From assembly GCA_001797745.1 (NCBI GenBank), contig MGQF01000013.1:1-6149 (forward strand): a stretch of DNA of 6,149 nucleotides. Reading direction: 5' to 3'. Origin of the DNA: Deltaproteobacteria bacterium RBG_13_52_11. Lineage in GTDB: Bacteria; Desulfobacterota; B13-G15; RBG-16-54-18. Made by a program: the position numbers and the translations under genes. Under the pieces are notes generated by a model. The model was not told the DNA's origin. It saw only the letters and a list, made by a program, of their open reading frames with translations, and did no database searches. Of the stretch, positions 1-5,570 are shown piece by piece; the first letter of the stretch is position 1, and the number at the start of each line of letters is the position of its first letter.

Positions 1-823
1 CCATTATGAGCGTGATGGCGTGGCCTGTGAGAAAGGAGCGGATGTTCTCCAGCTCCCGAATCCGAGCGACGGAATCCCCGACCCGACGCGCCTGAAAATA
101 GGCAATGGGCAAGGCTAGTAAATGCTTGAAGAGCCGTGCACCCAATTCCACATCAATCTTGCTACTGGTGTGGGTAAAGGCATAGGTTCGAATGCCGGTG
201 AGCAGAGCCTCAAACGACGTGGCACAAAGCAGCCCAATCGCGATCACATTGAGTGTCGTCATGGCATGATTGACCAGCACCTTGTCCATGACGACCTGGA
301 AGAACAGCGGGGTAGCCAGGCCAATGATCTGCAGCACTAACGAGACGAGTAATACCTCGCCCAAAAGCTTTCGATACTTAATGACCGCAGGAATAAACCA
401 ACTGAAGTCGAACTTGGCAATGTCCCCTGTATAACTGGCCTTTGAGGTGAAGAAGATCAGTTGACCGGACCAGTGATCCAGAAAATCCTGCAGCTTAAGA
501 ACCTCCGGTGGCTGTCCGGGTCTCTGTATCAGGATTTTAGGGCTGGTTCCTCCACCGGCATCGAATTTCGCTGCGATGAAGTAGTGCCCTTCATGATCAA
601 TGGCAATGGCCGGCAAGGGCGCCCGGTCAAGACGCGCGGGGTCTTGCTGAATGACCCTGGCCTTCATACCGAGATGCTTGGCCGCTAAGAGGATCTTCTC
701 TGTGGAAAAGACCTCTTGCCCAAACTCGTGCTGCAACATGGCCGGGTCAGCGGCAATTCCATGATAAGAGGCTATCATCAATAAGGAGAGGAGTCCTGAA
801 TCGGCAGGCTTTTCTTTATCCAT
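1..823 (-). CDS. Type I secretion ABC transporter, HlyB family (N-terminal 274 residues, partial)
   Basis: Inner-membrane permease/ATPase of a type I secretion system. Family members (HlyB, with HlyD and TolC partners) export RTX-type proteins with C-terminal signals straight out of the cell. The minus strand is open without interruption from the ATG at 823 to the left edge, so the ATPase domain lies outside the window. Residues ~8-130 form a C39 peptidase-like domain. The catalytic Cys position reads DSG (Ser9), while the His is kept (GHYF, H80), as in the non-cleaving domain of HlyB. Then come AKFDFSWFIPA (136-146), membrane segments near 155-180 and 190-212, TPLFFQVVMDKVLV (171-184), IDVELGARLF (223-232) and FQARRVGDSVARIRELENIR (243-262), all closely matching remembered HlyB sequence. 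Start choice: 823 fits the HlyB N-terminus but has a poor ribosome site, and the frame stays open for 45 codons further upstream with a GTG at 946. Partner genes would lie beyond the left edge. Confidence 0.93.
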   Translation of the reverse strand, partial: MDKEKPADSGLLSLLMIASYHGIAADPAMLQHEFGQEVFSTEKILLAAKHLGMKARVIQQDPARLDRAPLPAIAIDHEGHYFIAAKFDAGGGTSPKILIQRPGQPPEVLKLQDFLDHWSGQLIFFTSKASYTGDIAKFDFSWFIPAVIKYRKLLGEVLLVSLVLQIIGLATPLFFQVVMDKVLVNHAMTTLNVIAIGLLCATSFEALLTGIRTYAFTHTSSKIDVELGARLFKHLLALPIAYFQARRVGDSVARIRELENIRSFLTGHAITLIM

Positions 824-958
824 AAACTCTATAAACGCCGATAAGGATAACTCTGCTTCCGTTTGAAAAAGAGAGCTGAGTTCCTGTATCGAATCGTGTA
901 ATTTTCTCCTCCCGGCGGGGAACTCTTCTGGTACTGTTTGCCCCACCGCTACATCGTT

Positions 959-1015
959 TTATCCGCCTTTGCTCCCTGAAGATCCGTCCTTAAATTTTTC
1001 CCCCATCTTCATCAT
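959..1015 (-). CDS. Possible 18-codon ORF in frame with and upstream of the transporter
   Basis: The minus strand reads MMKMGEKFKDGSSGSKGG and then TAA (961-959), preceded by an AGGGGG purine run just before the first ATG. This is the best-looking ribosome site in the transporter leader. The frame is the same as that of the transporter, and after this TAA it is open all the way into it. Three readings are possible: a leader peptide; the original transporter start cut off by a nonsense change, with restart at GTG 946 or ATG 823; or chance. No family is recognised. A second, weaker micro-ORF (MIKSM, 1070-1053) lies just upstream. Confidence 0.3.
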   Translation of the reverse strand: MMKMGEKFKDGSSGSKGG

Positions 1016-1095
1016 GTCCCCCTGCCCTTTGGACCACACGTTAAATAAAGCCTTACATGCTCTTAATCATGATCCTTCTCCTCGAAAACAGCACC

Positions 1096-1123
1096 ACTAT
1101 ATTCATTTTTCACAAAAAGTCAA
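1096..1123 (-). promoter_or_regulatory. Sigma70-type promoter for the transporter
   Basis: On the minus strand there is a TTGACT -35 box (1123-1118) and a TATAGT -10 box (1101-1096) separated by 16 bases. Each matches the consensus at five of six positions. Transcription would start near 1089 and run toward the secretion ATPase, giving a leader of about 265 bases before the ATG at 823. Confidence 0.6.
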
Positions 1124-1155
1124 CCCACGTTTCCGTTCACAATCTAATTTTTTTC

Positions 1156-1183
1156 TTGACAAAAGCCTTACGCTCTATATCAT
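1156..1183 (+). promoter_or_regulatory. Sigma70-type promoter for the exported-protein operon
   Basis: A perfect TTGACA -35 box (1156-1161) and a TATCAT -10 box (1178-1183, five of six to consensus) are 16 bases apart, in an A/T-rich stretch. The predicted start is near 1190. It is back to back with the minus-strand promoter, leaving only 32 bases (1124-1155) between the two -35 boxes, so a single bound regulator could control both directions. I see no convincing operator palindrome between them. Confidence 0.6.
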
Positions 1184-1190
1184 AAAATAG

Positions 1191-1393
1191 CCAATCTTTT
1201 ACGGATTGGGTGGGGGCAGTTTCGGATTAAGTTTTTCGTTTTGCAATCGAAAAGATAGCTATGGATTTATCACTTCAACGAATCCACCGCGGGGGATAGC
1301 GAGAAACCCTGCGGGCGCTACTATACTCATTGCTTAGCAAAAACTATTTATAACGGTAAACGGCGAAGATTTTGAAACCATCAGGAGGACGGT
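1191..1393 (+). promoter_or_regulatory. Long structured 5' leader
   Basis: About 200 bases between the predicted transcription start and the next gene carry several inverted repeats. These are CCAATC/GATTGG (1191-1196 with 1204-1209) at the very 5' end, TTTTCG/CGAAAA (1233-1238 with 1248-1253), GGATTT/GAATCC (1263-1268 with 1280-1285, one G-U), and CCGCGGGG/CCCTGCGG (1287-1294 with 1307-1314, one G-U). A fifth, TAGCG/CGCTA (1297-1301 with 1316-1320), is interlocked with the fourth. The last two are probably alternatives, which is the kind of choice a cis-regulatory RNA makes. The leader ends in a strong AGGAGG ribosome site (1383-1388). I could not match it to a riboswitch class I know. Confidence 0.35.
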
Positions 1394-2164
1394 ATGAAGA
1401 AAAAAGCGGATTATTTTAAATGCAATAGGCTTATTTACAGATTAGTTTTGTTGATAATATTTGCGGTGTTTTGTTTATCGGCTGTGTCTGCCAATGCGGA
1501 GGAATGGTATCAGTATGAAGGCAAAGGATATGTTGTTTGTGATGAAATCTTGAAAAGGCTCAACAGCTATAAAAGTAACACAGTGGAAGAAGCAAAAAGT
1601 TGCTCCTGGGATGTGGTTGCCAGTTATCCAGGATTCAAGGAGCCTCCTTGGCAGGAACTGGATCCCCAGAAATACAAAGATTTAATCTTCAAATTGCTGA
1701 AATACCGCGCCTGTGGTGTGGATAAATACTTTGGCAAAGGAACGTGTGGTTATACGGACGAAGGCCTTCGCAAAGAGGCAGAGAGATTTATCAAAGGGGG
1801 TGGCAGGATTCAACTCTGGCGAGTACGGCTGCTTAGTTGGTATGAGATAAGCGAAAACCGGCCCACTCCTCCCGGTCCGCAGACGGTTATTCAACTGCGT
1901 TGGAAAAGGGATGTGCAAAGGGAGCAAAAGAGCTGCCCCGGCAGACCTGTCGTTGATTGGTGGAAAGGCGGCTTATACATCGTGGCGGATGACCTGTCCG
2001 GCCCAGATCCGCGAGTGAAACCAAGTGCTGCATCATATCTTGAATATCATACATTATTTTATTTCAAAGGCAAACTACACTATGTTAGTGCTGGGAATGA
2101 TGTACTTATCGGGATTGACCGCGATGGCTGGGCAGTAGAATTTTGCAATATACCGTATAAATAA
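1394..2164 (+). CDS. Hypothetical Sec-exported protein with six mature cysteines
   Basis: No family recognised. The 256-residue protein opens with a basic n-region (MKKK and further Lys/Arg), a hydrophobic core at about 17-32 and an ANA cleavage site, giving predicted cleavage after residue 35. This points to Sec export to the periplasm or beyond; C27 is not in a lipobox. The mature part has Cys at 49, 70, 107, 118, 181 and 251, enough for three disulfides, and is rich in Trp and Tyr (PPWQELD, DWWKGGLY). No further membrane segment is obvious. The start is set by AGGAGG (1383-1388), five bases before the ATG. The next ORF begins 17 bases after the stop with its own AGGAG, so the two look co-transcribed. 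Composition is more A/T-rich than the genes from 2459 onward, fitting an acquired segment. By position it could be an immunity, chaperone or accessory protein for the truncated lysozyme-like product, but nothing in the sequence proves that. Confidence 0.8.
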   Translation: MKKKADYFKCNRLIYRLVLLIIFAVFCLSAVSANAEEWYQYEGKGYVVCDEILKRLNSYKSNTVEEAKSCSWDVVASYPGFKEPPWQELDPQKYKDLIFKLLKYRACGVDKYFGKGTCGYTDEGLRKEAERFIKGGGRIQLWRVRLLSWYEISENRPTPPGPQTVIQLRWKRDVQREQKSCPGRPVVDWWKGGLYIVADDLSGPDPRVKPSAASYLEYHTLFYFKGKLHYVSAGNDVLIGIDRDGWAVEFCNIPYK

Positions 2165-2181
2165 TTTAAAAGGAGCAGATC

Positions 2182-2457
2182 ATGACTATTCAATGGCAGC
2201 CTGCACCTACAGGCTATGGTACATTTAAAGATACTTTGTTTGAGTTTTTTAAGTTGCTTGAAGCACCGATTCAACAAGACCGCCTCAATCTGCATGTTGT
2301 AAACGGCAACCTTACCATCGGCATCGGCTTTGATCTGAAAGCAGGTGGTGAAAAGGTAGCCCGCACCATCGCCGATTTGGAGGGTCAAGAGGCCATCGTC
2401 CCCCACCACCTCTCCGAGGCCATCCAGTATCGGACCCTGGACAGGGGTATCTTATAA
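2182..2457 (+). CDS. Chimeric 91-residue ORF: lysozyme-like N-terminus joined to the ComM C-terminal tail
   Basis: AGGAG (2171-2175) lies six bases before the ATG, so the ORF is probably translated. Residues ~18-57 resemble the start of a T4-type lysozyme fold: EFFKLLEAP places Glu27 where the catalytic Glu sits, and NLTIGIGFDLKAGG (43-56) matches the TIGIG motif (T4: YYTIGIGHLL). Real members continue for over 100 residues, and similar segments are known in large secreted proteins. The equivalent of catalytic Asp20 is not clear here. From about residue 58 the sequence switches to KVARTIADLEG...AIQYRTLDR, the C-terminal tail of ComM/YifB. The joined protein therefore lacks most of both parents and is unlikely to be a working lysozyme. 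The divergent type I exporter makes a type I secreted parent attractive, but that is inference. An assembly error cannot be excluded. Confidence 0.7.
   Translation: MTIQWQPAPTGYGTFKDTLFEFFKLLEAPIQQDRLNLHVVNGNLTIGIGFDLKAGGEKVARTIADLEGQEAIVPHHLSEAIQYRTLDRGIL
2350..2457 (+). pseudogene. comM: comM (YifB, Mg-chelatase-like AAA ATPase) 3' remnant
   Basis: The last ~34 codons before the TAA at 2455 encode KVARTIADLEGQE, then VPHHLSEAIQYRTLDR. This pattern typifies the C-terminus of the ComM/YifB family, a branch-migration helicase used in natural transformation. All upstream domains (Lon-like, AAA+ Walker motifs) are missing because the lysozyme-like reading frame takes over. The stop sits one base before the next ATG, which suggests comM and the HAD gene formed an operon. 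In Acinetobacter baumannii comM is a known insertion target for resistance islands, although those insert elsewhere in the gene. Confidence 0.7.
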
Positions 2458-2458
2458 C

Positions 2459-3082
2459 ATGATAAAGGCGATCATCTTCGACTGGGGCGGGGTACTCTGT
2501 GAGGATACTGCACAGGGTCTGCTCTCATACTTTTCAAAAGTCCTCGGTGTGCCCCCAGAGGCGCTGAACGCGGCCTACAAATCCTTTGCACCGGCATTCC
2601 AAAAGGGGCTGATCTCGGAGGATGAGCTGTGGGAGGGGATGTGCGCTGCCCTGGGTGTCCAGCGCCCCTATAACCCGTCGTTGTGGGAGGCAGCCTTGCG
2701 CCACAGCTACTGCCCGAAACAAGAGATGTTCGCCCTGGCCTCCCATCTAAAAAGGGAGGGGTACACAGTAGGACTCCTCTCCAACGCAGAAATGCCAGCG
2801 ATGCATTTCTTTTATGAACAGGGGTACGCAATGTTTGATGTAGCCGTCTTCTCCTGTGCAGAGGGGACGAGGAAGCCGGAGCAGAGGATATACGAGATCG
2901 CCTTAGAGCGATTAGGCGTACGGCCGCCCGAGGCAATCCTCATCGATGACAGGGCCGAATTCTGCAACGGGGCACAGACAGTAGGGATGCATGCCATACC
3001 CTTTGAGACCCCTCAGCAGGTAAAACGAGCCCTGGCCTCTTTTGCGATACCAATCGAACAAGGCCACCAGGAGGCCCCGTGA
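2459..3082 (+). CDS. HAD-superfamily subfamily IA hydrolase (YihX/epoxide-hydrolase-N-like)
   Basis: A cytoplasmic haloacid-dehalogenase-fold hydrolase, probably a phosphatase on a small phosphorylated metabolite; the substrate is not predictable. Its 207 residues are normal for the class. Motif I is FDWGGVL with nucleophile Asp8; the usual second Asp (residue 10) is Gly, as in the YihX and epoxide-hydrolase N-domain branch. Motif II is LLSNA (Ser108), motif III RKPE (Lys139) and motif IV LIDDR (Asp163, Asp164). The helical cap lies between residues ~15 and 90. The start is one base after the comM-tail stop, with AGGGG (2443-2447) at long spacing, so translation may depend on coupling. The 3' end overlaps the next gene. 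If the upstream join is real, its original promoter is gone and it may now be read from the promoter at 1156. Confidence 0.85.
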   Translation: MIKAIIFDWGGVLCEDTAQGLLSYFSKVLGVPPEALNAAYKSFAPAFQKGLISEDELWEGMCAALGVQRPYNPSLWEAALRHSYCPKQEMFALASHLKREGYTVGLLSNAEMPAMHFFYEQGYAMFDVAVFSCAEGTRKPEQRIYEIALERLGVRPPEAILIDDRAEFCNGAQTVGMHAIPFETPQQVKRALASFAIPIEQGHQEAP

Positions 3083-3270
3083 AAGAAAAAACACTCCCTT
3101 TTTCTTGTCCGATCTGTGGACGCAAGACCGACTATCCATTAACCGCATTGCATGAAGGAGCTACCCTCACCTGCCCTTTCTGTAAGCTCACACTCACGCT
3201 CCACGGCCACATGTGGCACGATGTCCAAGAAGAGGTCAAAAAGCTGACGAGAAACCATAGCCGAAAATAA
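3079..3270 (+). CDS. Small zinc-ribbon protein
   Basis: A 63-residue protein with two CxxC pairs, CPIC (Cys10, Cys13) and CPFC (Cys32, Cys35), 18 residues apart. This is a classic zinc-ribbon knuckle and presumably binds one zinc ion. The tail (36-63) is polar with several His and Lys and could contact nucleic acid or a partner protein, but no specific family is recognised. The start is GTG at 3079, chosen because AGGAGG (3068-3073) lies five bases upstream and the GTGA overlap with the HAD stop indicates translational coupling. A terminator follows directly, so it ends the operon. Confidence 0.8.
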   Translation: MKEKTLPFSCPICGRKTDYPLTALHEGATLTCPFCKLTLTLHGHMWHDVQEEVKKLTRNHSRK

Positions 3271-3274
3271 CCGT

Positions 3275-3302
3275 GGCTGCTGTCGCTGCCTTTTCTTTTT
3301 TT
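3275..3302 (+). terminator. Rho-independent terminator after the zinc-ribbon gene
   Basis: GGCTGC (3275-3280) and GCTGCC (3285-3290) pair with a single U-U mismatch around a TGTC loop. A T-rich run, TTTTCTTTTTTT (3291-3302), follows at once. It begins five bases after the stop codon. Confidence 0.6.
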
Positions 3303-3350
3303 AAATGGGTGCCGTGGGAAATGAGTCAATGATGCAAAAGGGGCATAATC

Positions 3351-3377
3351 TTGACATCCTGCTGGAAAGGTTATAAG
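3351..3377 (+). promoter_or_regulatory. Candidate sigma70 promoter for the amidohydrolase
   Basis: TTGACA (3351-3356) and TATAAG (3372-3377) are 15 bases apart, slightly shorter than ideal. It lies between the upstream terminator and the amidohydrolase start, as expected for an independent transcription unit. Confidence 0.45.
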
Positions 3378-3429
3378 GTGCCTTCTTTGGGATTAAGAAA
3401 AGGCTTGCACATCAACCGAGGGAAAAACC

Positions 3430-4503
3430 ATGCGGATTGATATACACATCCATGCCATCGGCAATGGCAGGGATCTCAAAAAGATCGATGAGGACGTCTA
3501 CTTCAACGCGGATGATAACCACCACTGGTTTACGAGGATCTTGTACAACATGATTGAAGACGATCTGGAGCACATGGGGGCTGATTTTCACCACGACGGC
3601 AGGATATCAACGGATGAATACTTCGAGTTGATCTATGCCATGCTCACCCAATCGGAGGAGATCGACGGGGTGGTCCTCCTTGCCCTGGATGCCGTCTATT
3701 CCCCGAAGACGGGTGAGATCGACGAACATAAGACCGATCTCTGGGTCTCCAATCGCTTTTTGTACCGGCAGGTAAACGCGTTAAACGAGCGCCTGCGCAA
3801 CGAATCGGACCCCGCAAAAAGAGAGAAACGGTTCTTTTTCGGCGCCTCGGTAAGCCCCAACAGGAAAGACTGGGAGCAAGAGCTCGAGTATGTCCTTACC
3901 CAGACCAATGCAGTCCTCGCCAAATTGATACCTTCCGCGCAACACGTATACCTGAGGGACGACAGGCATAAAGACTTCTACCAGACCCTCGCCTCCCATC
4001 ACATCCCCCTCCTCTGCCACGTGGGACCTGAATACTCTTTTCCCGAAGGGATACGCAAGAGGCAGCTCGACAACTTTCGGCACCTCGAGAAACCCCTTGA
4101 GTACGGAGTGACGGTGATCGCAGCTCATTGCGCCACCCCCGTCTTCCCGTTCATCGAAAAGCCCCAGATCAAGGAGTTTTATGCCCTTATGAAGGCCGCA
4201 AATAGTGATGGCACGGTGCGGCTCTGGGGGGATACTGCTGCCCTCTCCCTATCGACGAGGATCTCTTTGATGCCCGCCATACTGGATACCTTCCCCGCTC
4301 ACTGGCTCGTCCACGGCTCTGACTTTCCCATCCCTATTAACGGGTGGACGCACCTGCCGTGGGTGACCTACGACATGACGCCTCAAGAGTATATCAGTAT
4401 ATGGAAAACCAAAAACGCGCTCGACAAGGATGTTCGGATCAAACAAGCCCACGGCTTTTCAGATACGATCCTCGAAAACGCCGAAAAGATCCTGCGCCTC
4501 TGA
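3430..4503 (+). CDS. Amidohydrolase, TIM-barrel metal-dependent hydrolase (COG2159/Amidohydro_2 type)
   Basis: A cytoplasmic metal-dependent hydrolase or decarboxylase of the amidohydrolase superfamily; 357 residues with no signal peptide. The metal-site residues appear in order: HIH at the end of strand 1 (His6, His8), a Lys after a middle strand (AKLIPS, Lys165), CHVGPE (His197), AAHCATP (His233) and HGSDFPIP (Asp298). Relatives with this layout include ACMSD-like decarboxylases and uncharacterised hydrolases; the substrate cannot be named. An acidic, His-rich insert at about 20-60 (DADFHH-like) precedes the second strand and may shape the active-site entrance. The start has GAGGGA (3418-3423) six bases upstream. 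It stands alone, with its own candidate promoter and a hairpin after its stop, and converges on hisF. Composition matches the core genes to its right. Confidence 0.85.
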   Translation: MRIDIHIHAIGNGRDLKKIDEDVYFNADDNHHWFTRILYNMIEDDLEHMGADFHHDGRISTDEYFELIYAMLTQSEEIDGVVLLALDAVYSPKTGEIDEHKTDLWVSNRFLYRQVNALNERLRNESDPAKREKRFFFGASVSPNRKDWEQELEYVLTQTNAVLAKLIPSAQHVYLRDDRHKDFYQTLASHHIPLLCHVGPEYSFPEGIRKRQLDNFRHLEKPLEYGVTVIAAHCATPVFPFIEKPQIKEFYALMKAANSDGTVRLWGDTAALSLSTRISLMPAILDTFPAHWLVHGSDFPIPINGWTHLPWVTYDMTPQEYISIWKTKNALDKDVRIKQAHGFSDTILENAEKILRL

Positions 4504-4545
4504 AGCCTCTTCACTCCTCACATATCGTACGACACAAACCATCAT

Positions 4546-4574
4546 TCTTCTCTCCCCCCGAGGGGGAGAGAAGA
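4546..4574. terminator. Perfect 13-bp hairpin between convergent genes
   Basis: TCTTCTCTCCCCC (4546-4558) pairs exactly with GGGGGAGAGAAGA (4562-4574) around a CGA loop, and a wobble pair can be added outside. It lies between the stops of the amidohydrolase (4503) and hisF (4613), so it could end transcripts from both sides. Neither strand has a proper T-run after it, so it may act as a roadblock or 3' stabiliser, or be a copy of a repeated palindrome. Confidence 0.5.
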
Positions 4575-4612
4575 GCAATAACGGGGACGCACTGCACTGG
4601 GGATGGGCCTCT

Positions 4613-5377
4613 CTATAAACGAACCTGCAACCCCTGCGATTGCAGATATTCCTTGACCTGTCGAATGCTCAAGAGACGGTAGTGGAATACCGAAGCGGCC
4701 AATAAGATCTGGGCCCCTCCCTTCACAACGGCTTCATAGAAGTGCTCCAACATTCCCGCCCCCCCTGATGCCACCACCGGCACTTCGACGGCATCGGAAA
4801 TGGCCTTGGTGAATTCAAGATCATACCCTGCCTGCGTCCCATCGCCATCCATGCTGGTGGGCAGGATCACACCGGCCCCCAGCTCCTGGCATTCAATGGC
4901 CCACACAACGGCGTCCTTCCCCACCGGTTTGGTGCCACCTGAGACTACCAACTCAAACCCCGACGGCATCTCTGCATTCCTCCTGGCATCGATGGCCACC
5001 GTAATCCTCTTTGTGCCGAATGCTTTTGCTGCCGCCCTGACGAGACTCGGGTCCTTGACGGCGGCGCTGTTCATCGAAATTTTGTCGGCACCGGCCTCCA
5101 GGACCAATTGGATATCCTCCAGGGTGGCAATTCCGCCACCCATTGTCAGTGGGATATTGATGACTGCGGAGACGGCCTTAATCCATTCTAACCTCGTCTT
5201 CCGGTTCTCTACGGTGGCCGCTATATCCAGCATGGCCAATTCATCGGCCCCTTCGCGCTGATAAAACGCGGCGTTCTCCACGGGATCGCCGGCATCTTTG
5301 AGATCCAGAAAGTGGACGCCCTTAACGACCCTCCCTTCTTTCATATCCAGACACGGCATGATTTTAATTGGTCCCAT
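4613..5377 (-). CDS. hisF: Imidazole glycerol phosphate synthase subunit HisF
   Basis: The cyclase subunit of IGP synthase. With ammonia from HisH it converts PRFAR to imidazole glycerol phosphate and AICAR in histidine synthesis. The 254 residues form a (beta/alpha)8 barrel of normal length. The catalytic Asp residues are kept: CLDMKEG (Asp11) and VAIDARR (Asp130). So are the phosphate-binding stretches TMGGGI (78-83) and ASGGAG, and the conserved TSMDGDGT. Residues aligned with the Thermotoga ammonia gate read Lys5 (for Arg5), Glu46, Lys99 and Val170 (for Glu167), so the gate looks altered. The start at 5377 is chosen because AGGAG (5387-5383) lies five bases upstream; an in-frame ATG at 5449 adds 24 residues that do not look like HisF. 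No hisH or other his gene is adjacent. It converges on the amidohydrolase and diverges from the DksA-like gene. Confidence 0.93.
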   Translation of the reverse strand: MGPIKIMPCLDMKEGRVVKGVHFLDLKDAGDPVENAAFYQREGADELAMLDIAATVENRKTRLEWIKAVSAVINIPLTMGGGIATLEDIQLVLEAGADKISMNSAAVKDPSLVRAAAKAFGTKRITVAIDARRNAEMPSGFELVVSGGTKPVGKDAVVWAIECQELGAGVILPTSMDGDGTQAGYDLEFTKAISDAVEVPVVASGGAGMLEHFYEAVVKGGAQILLAASVFHYRLLSIRQVKEYLQSQGLQVRL

Positions 5378-5428
5378 TATGGCTCCTTTCTCTCCTTGCC
5401 TAGCAGCTCCGGCATCTTCTGAAGCACT

Positions 5429-5456
5429 ATGGTACCATGATAACAACACAAATCAA
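5429..5456 (-). promoter_or_regulatory. Weak candidate promoter for hisF
   Basis: On the minus strand TTGATT (5456-5451) and TACCAT (5434-5429) are 16 bases apart; the -10 box matches consensus at only four of six positions. A 10-base palindrome, ATGGTACCAT (5429-5438), overlaps the -10 region and could be an operator. For the divergent gene to the right, a TTGACT (5504-5509) is visible but no good -10 box at normal distance. Confidence 0.25.
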
Positions 5457-5570
5457 CCTCTTTTGTTTCACGATTTTCTCTCCGGACTGATCCCCTTTTC
5501 CTATTGACTTCCGAGAGGTTTTTCATTACCCTCCTTATCTTTACATTATCTCTTTTCCGGAGTAACAGGG

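Noticed and set aside
122..688. Plus-strand ORFs at 122-340 and 461-688
   Set aside because: They lie antisense to the uninterrupted, clearly homologous HlyB-type frame and show no family features.
969..1190. Plus-strand 73-codon ORF in the control region
   Set aside because: It overlaps both divergent promoters, has no good ribosome site and reads as low-complexity, non-protein-like sequence.
1287..1320. Known riboswitch or small self-cleaving ribozyme
   Set aside because: The stems do not fit the c-di-GMP-I, fluoride, guanidine-III or pistol consensus sequences as I recall them. An H-type pseudoknot would need a one-base loop to span an 8-bp stem.
2340..2360. Attachment site or transposon end at the comM junction
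   Set aside because: I see no terminal inverted repeat, target duplication or tRNA sequence at the join; the other boundary is not in the window.
2472..2936. Minus-strand ORF of 154 codons
   Set aside because: It is antisense to the HAD hydrolase, Arg/Pro-rich as expected for a shadow frame, with no recognisable motif.
3385..3412. Sigma54-type promoter before the amidohydrolase
   Set aside because: A TTGCAC is present, but there is no GG at the required distance upstream for a -24 element.
4800..5261. Long plus-strand ORF of 153 codons
   Set aside because: It is the antisense shadow of hisF, whose whole length is matched by family motifs.
5378..5449. Longer HisF start at 5449
   Set aside because: The 24 extra residues do not resemble HisF, and the ATG at 5377 has a well-placed AGGAG site.
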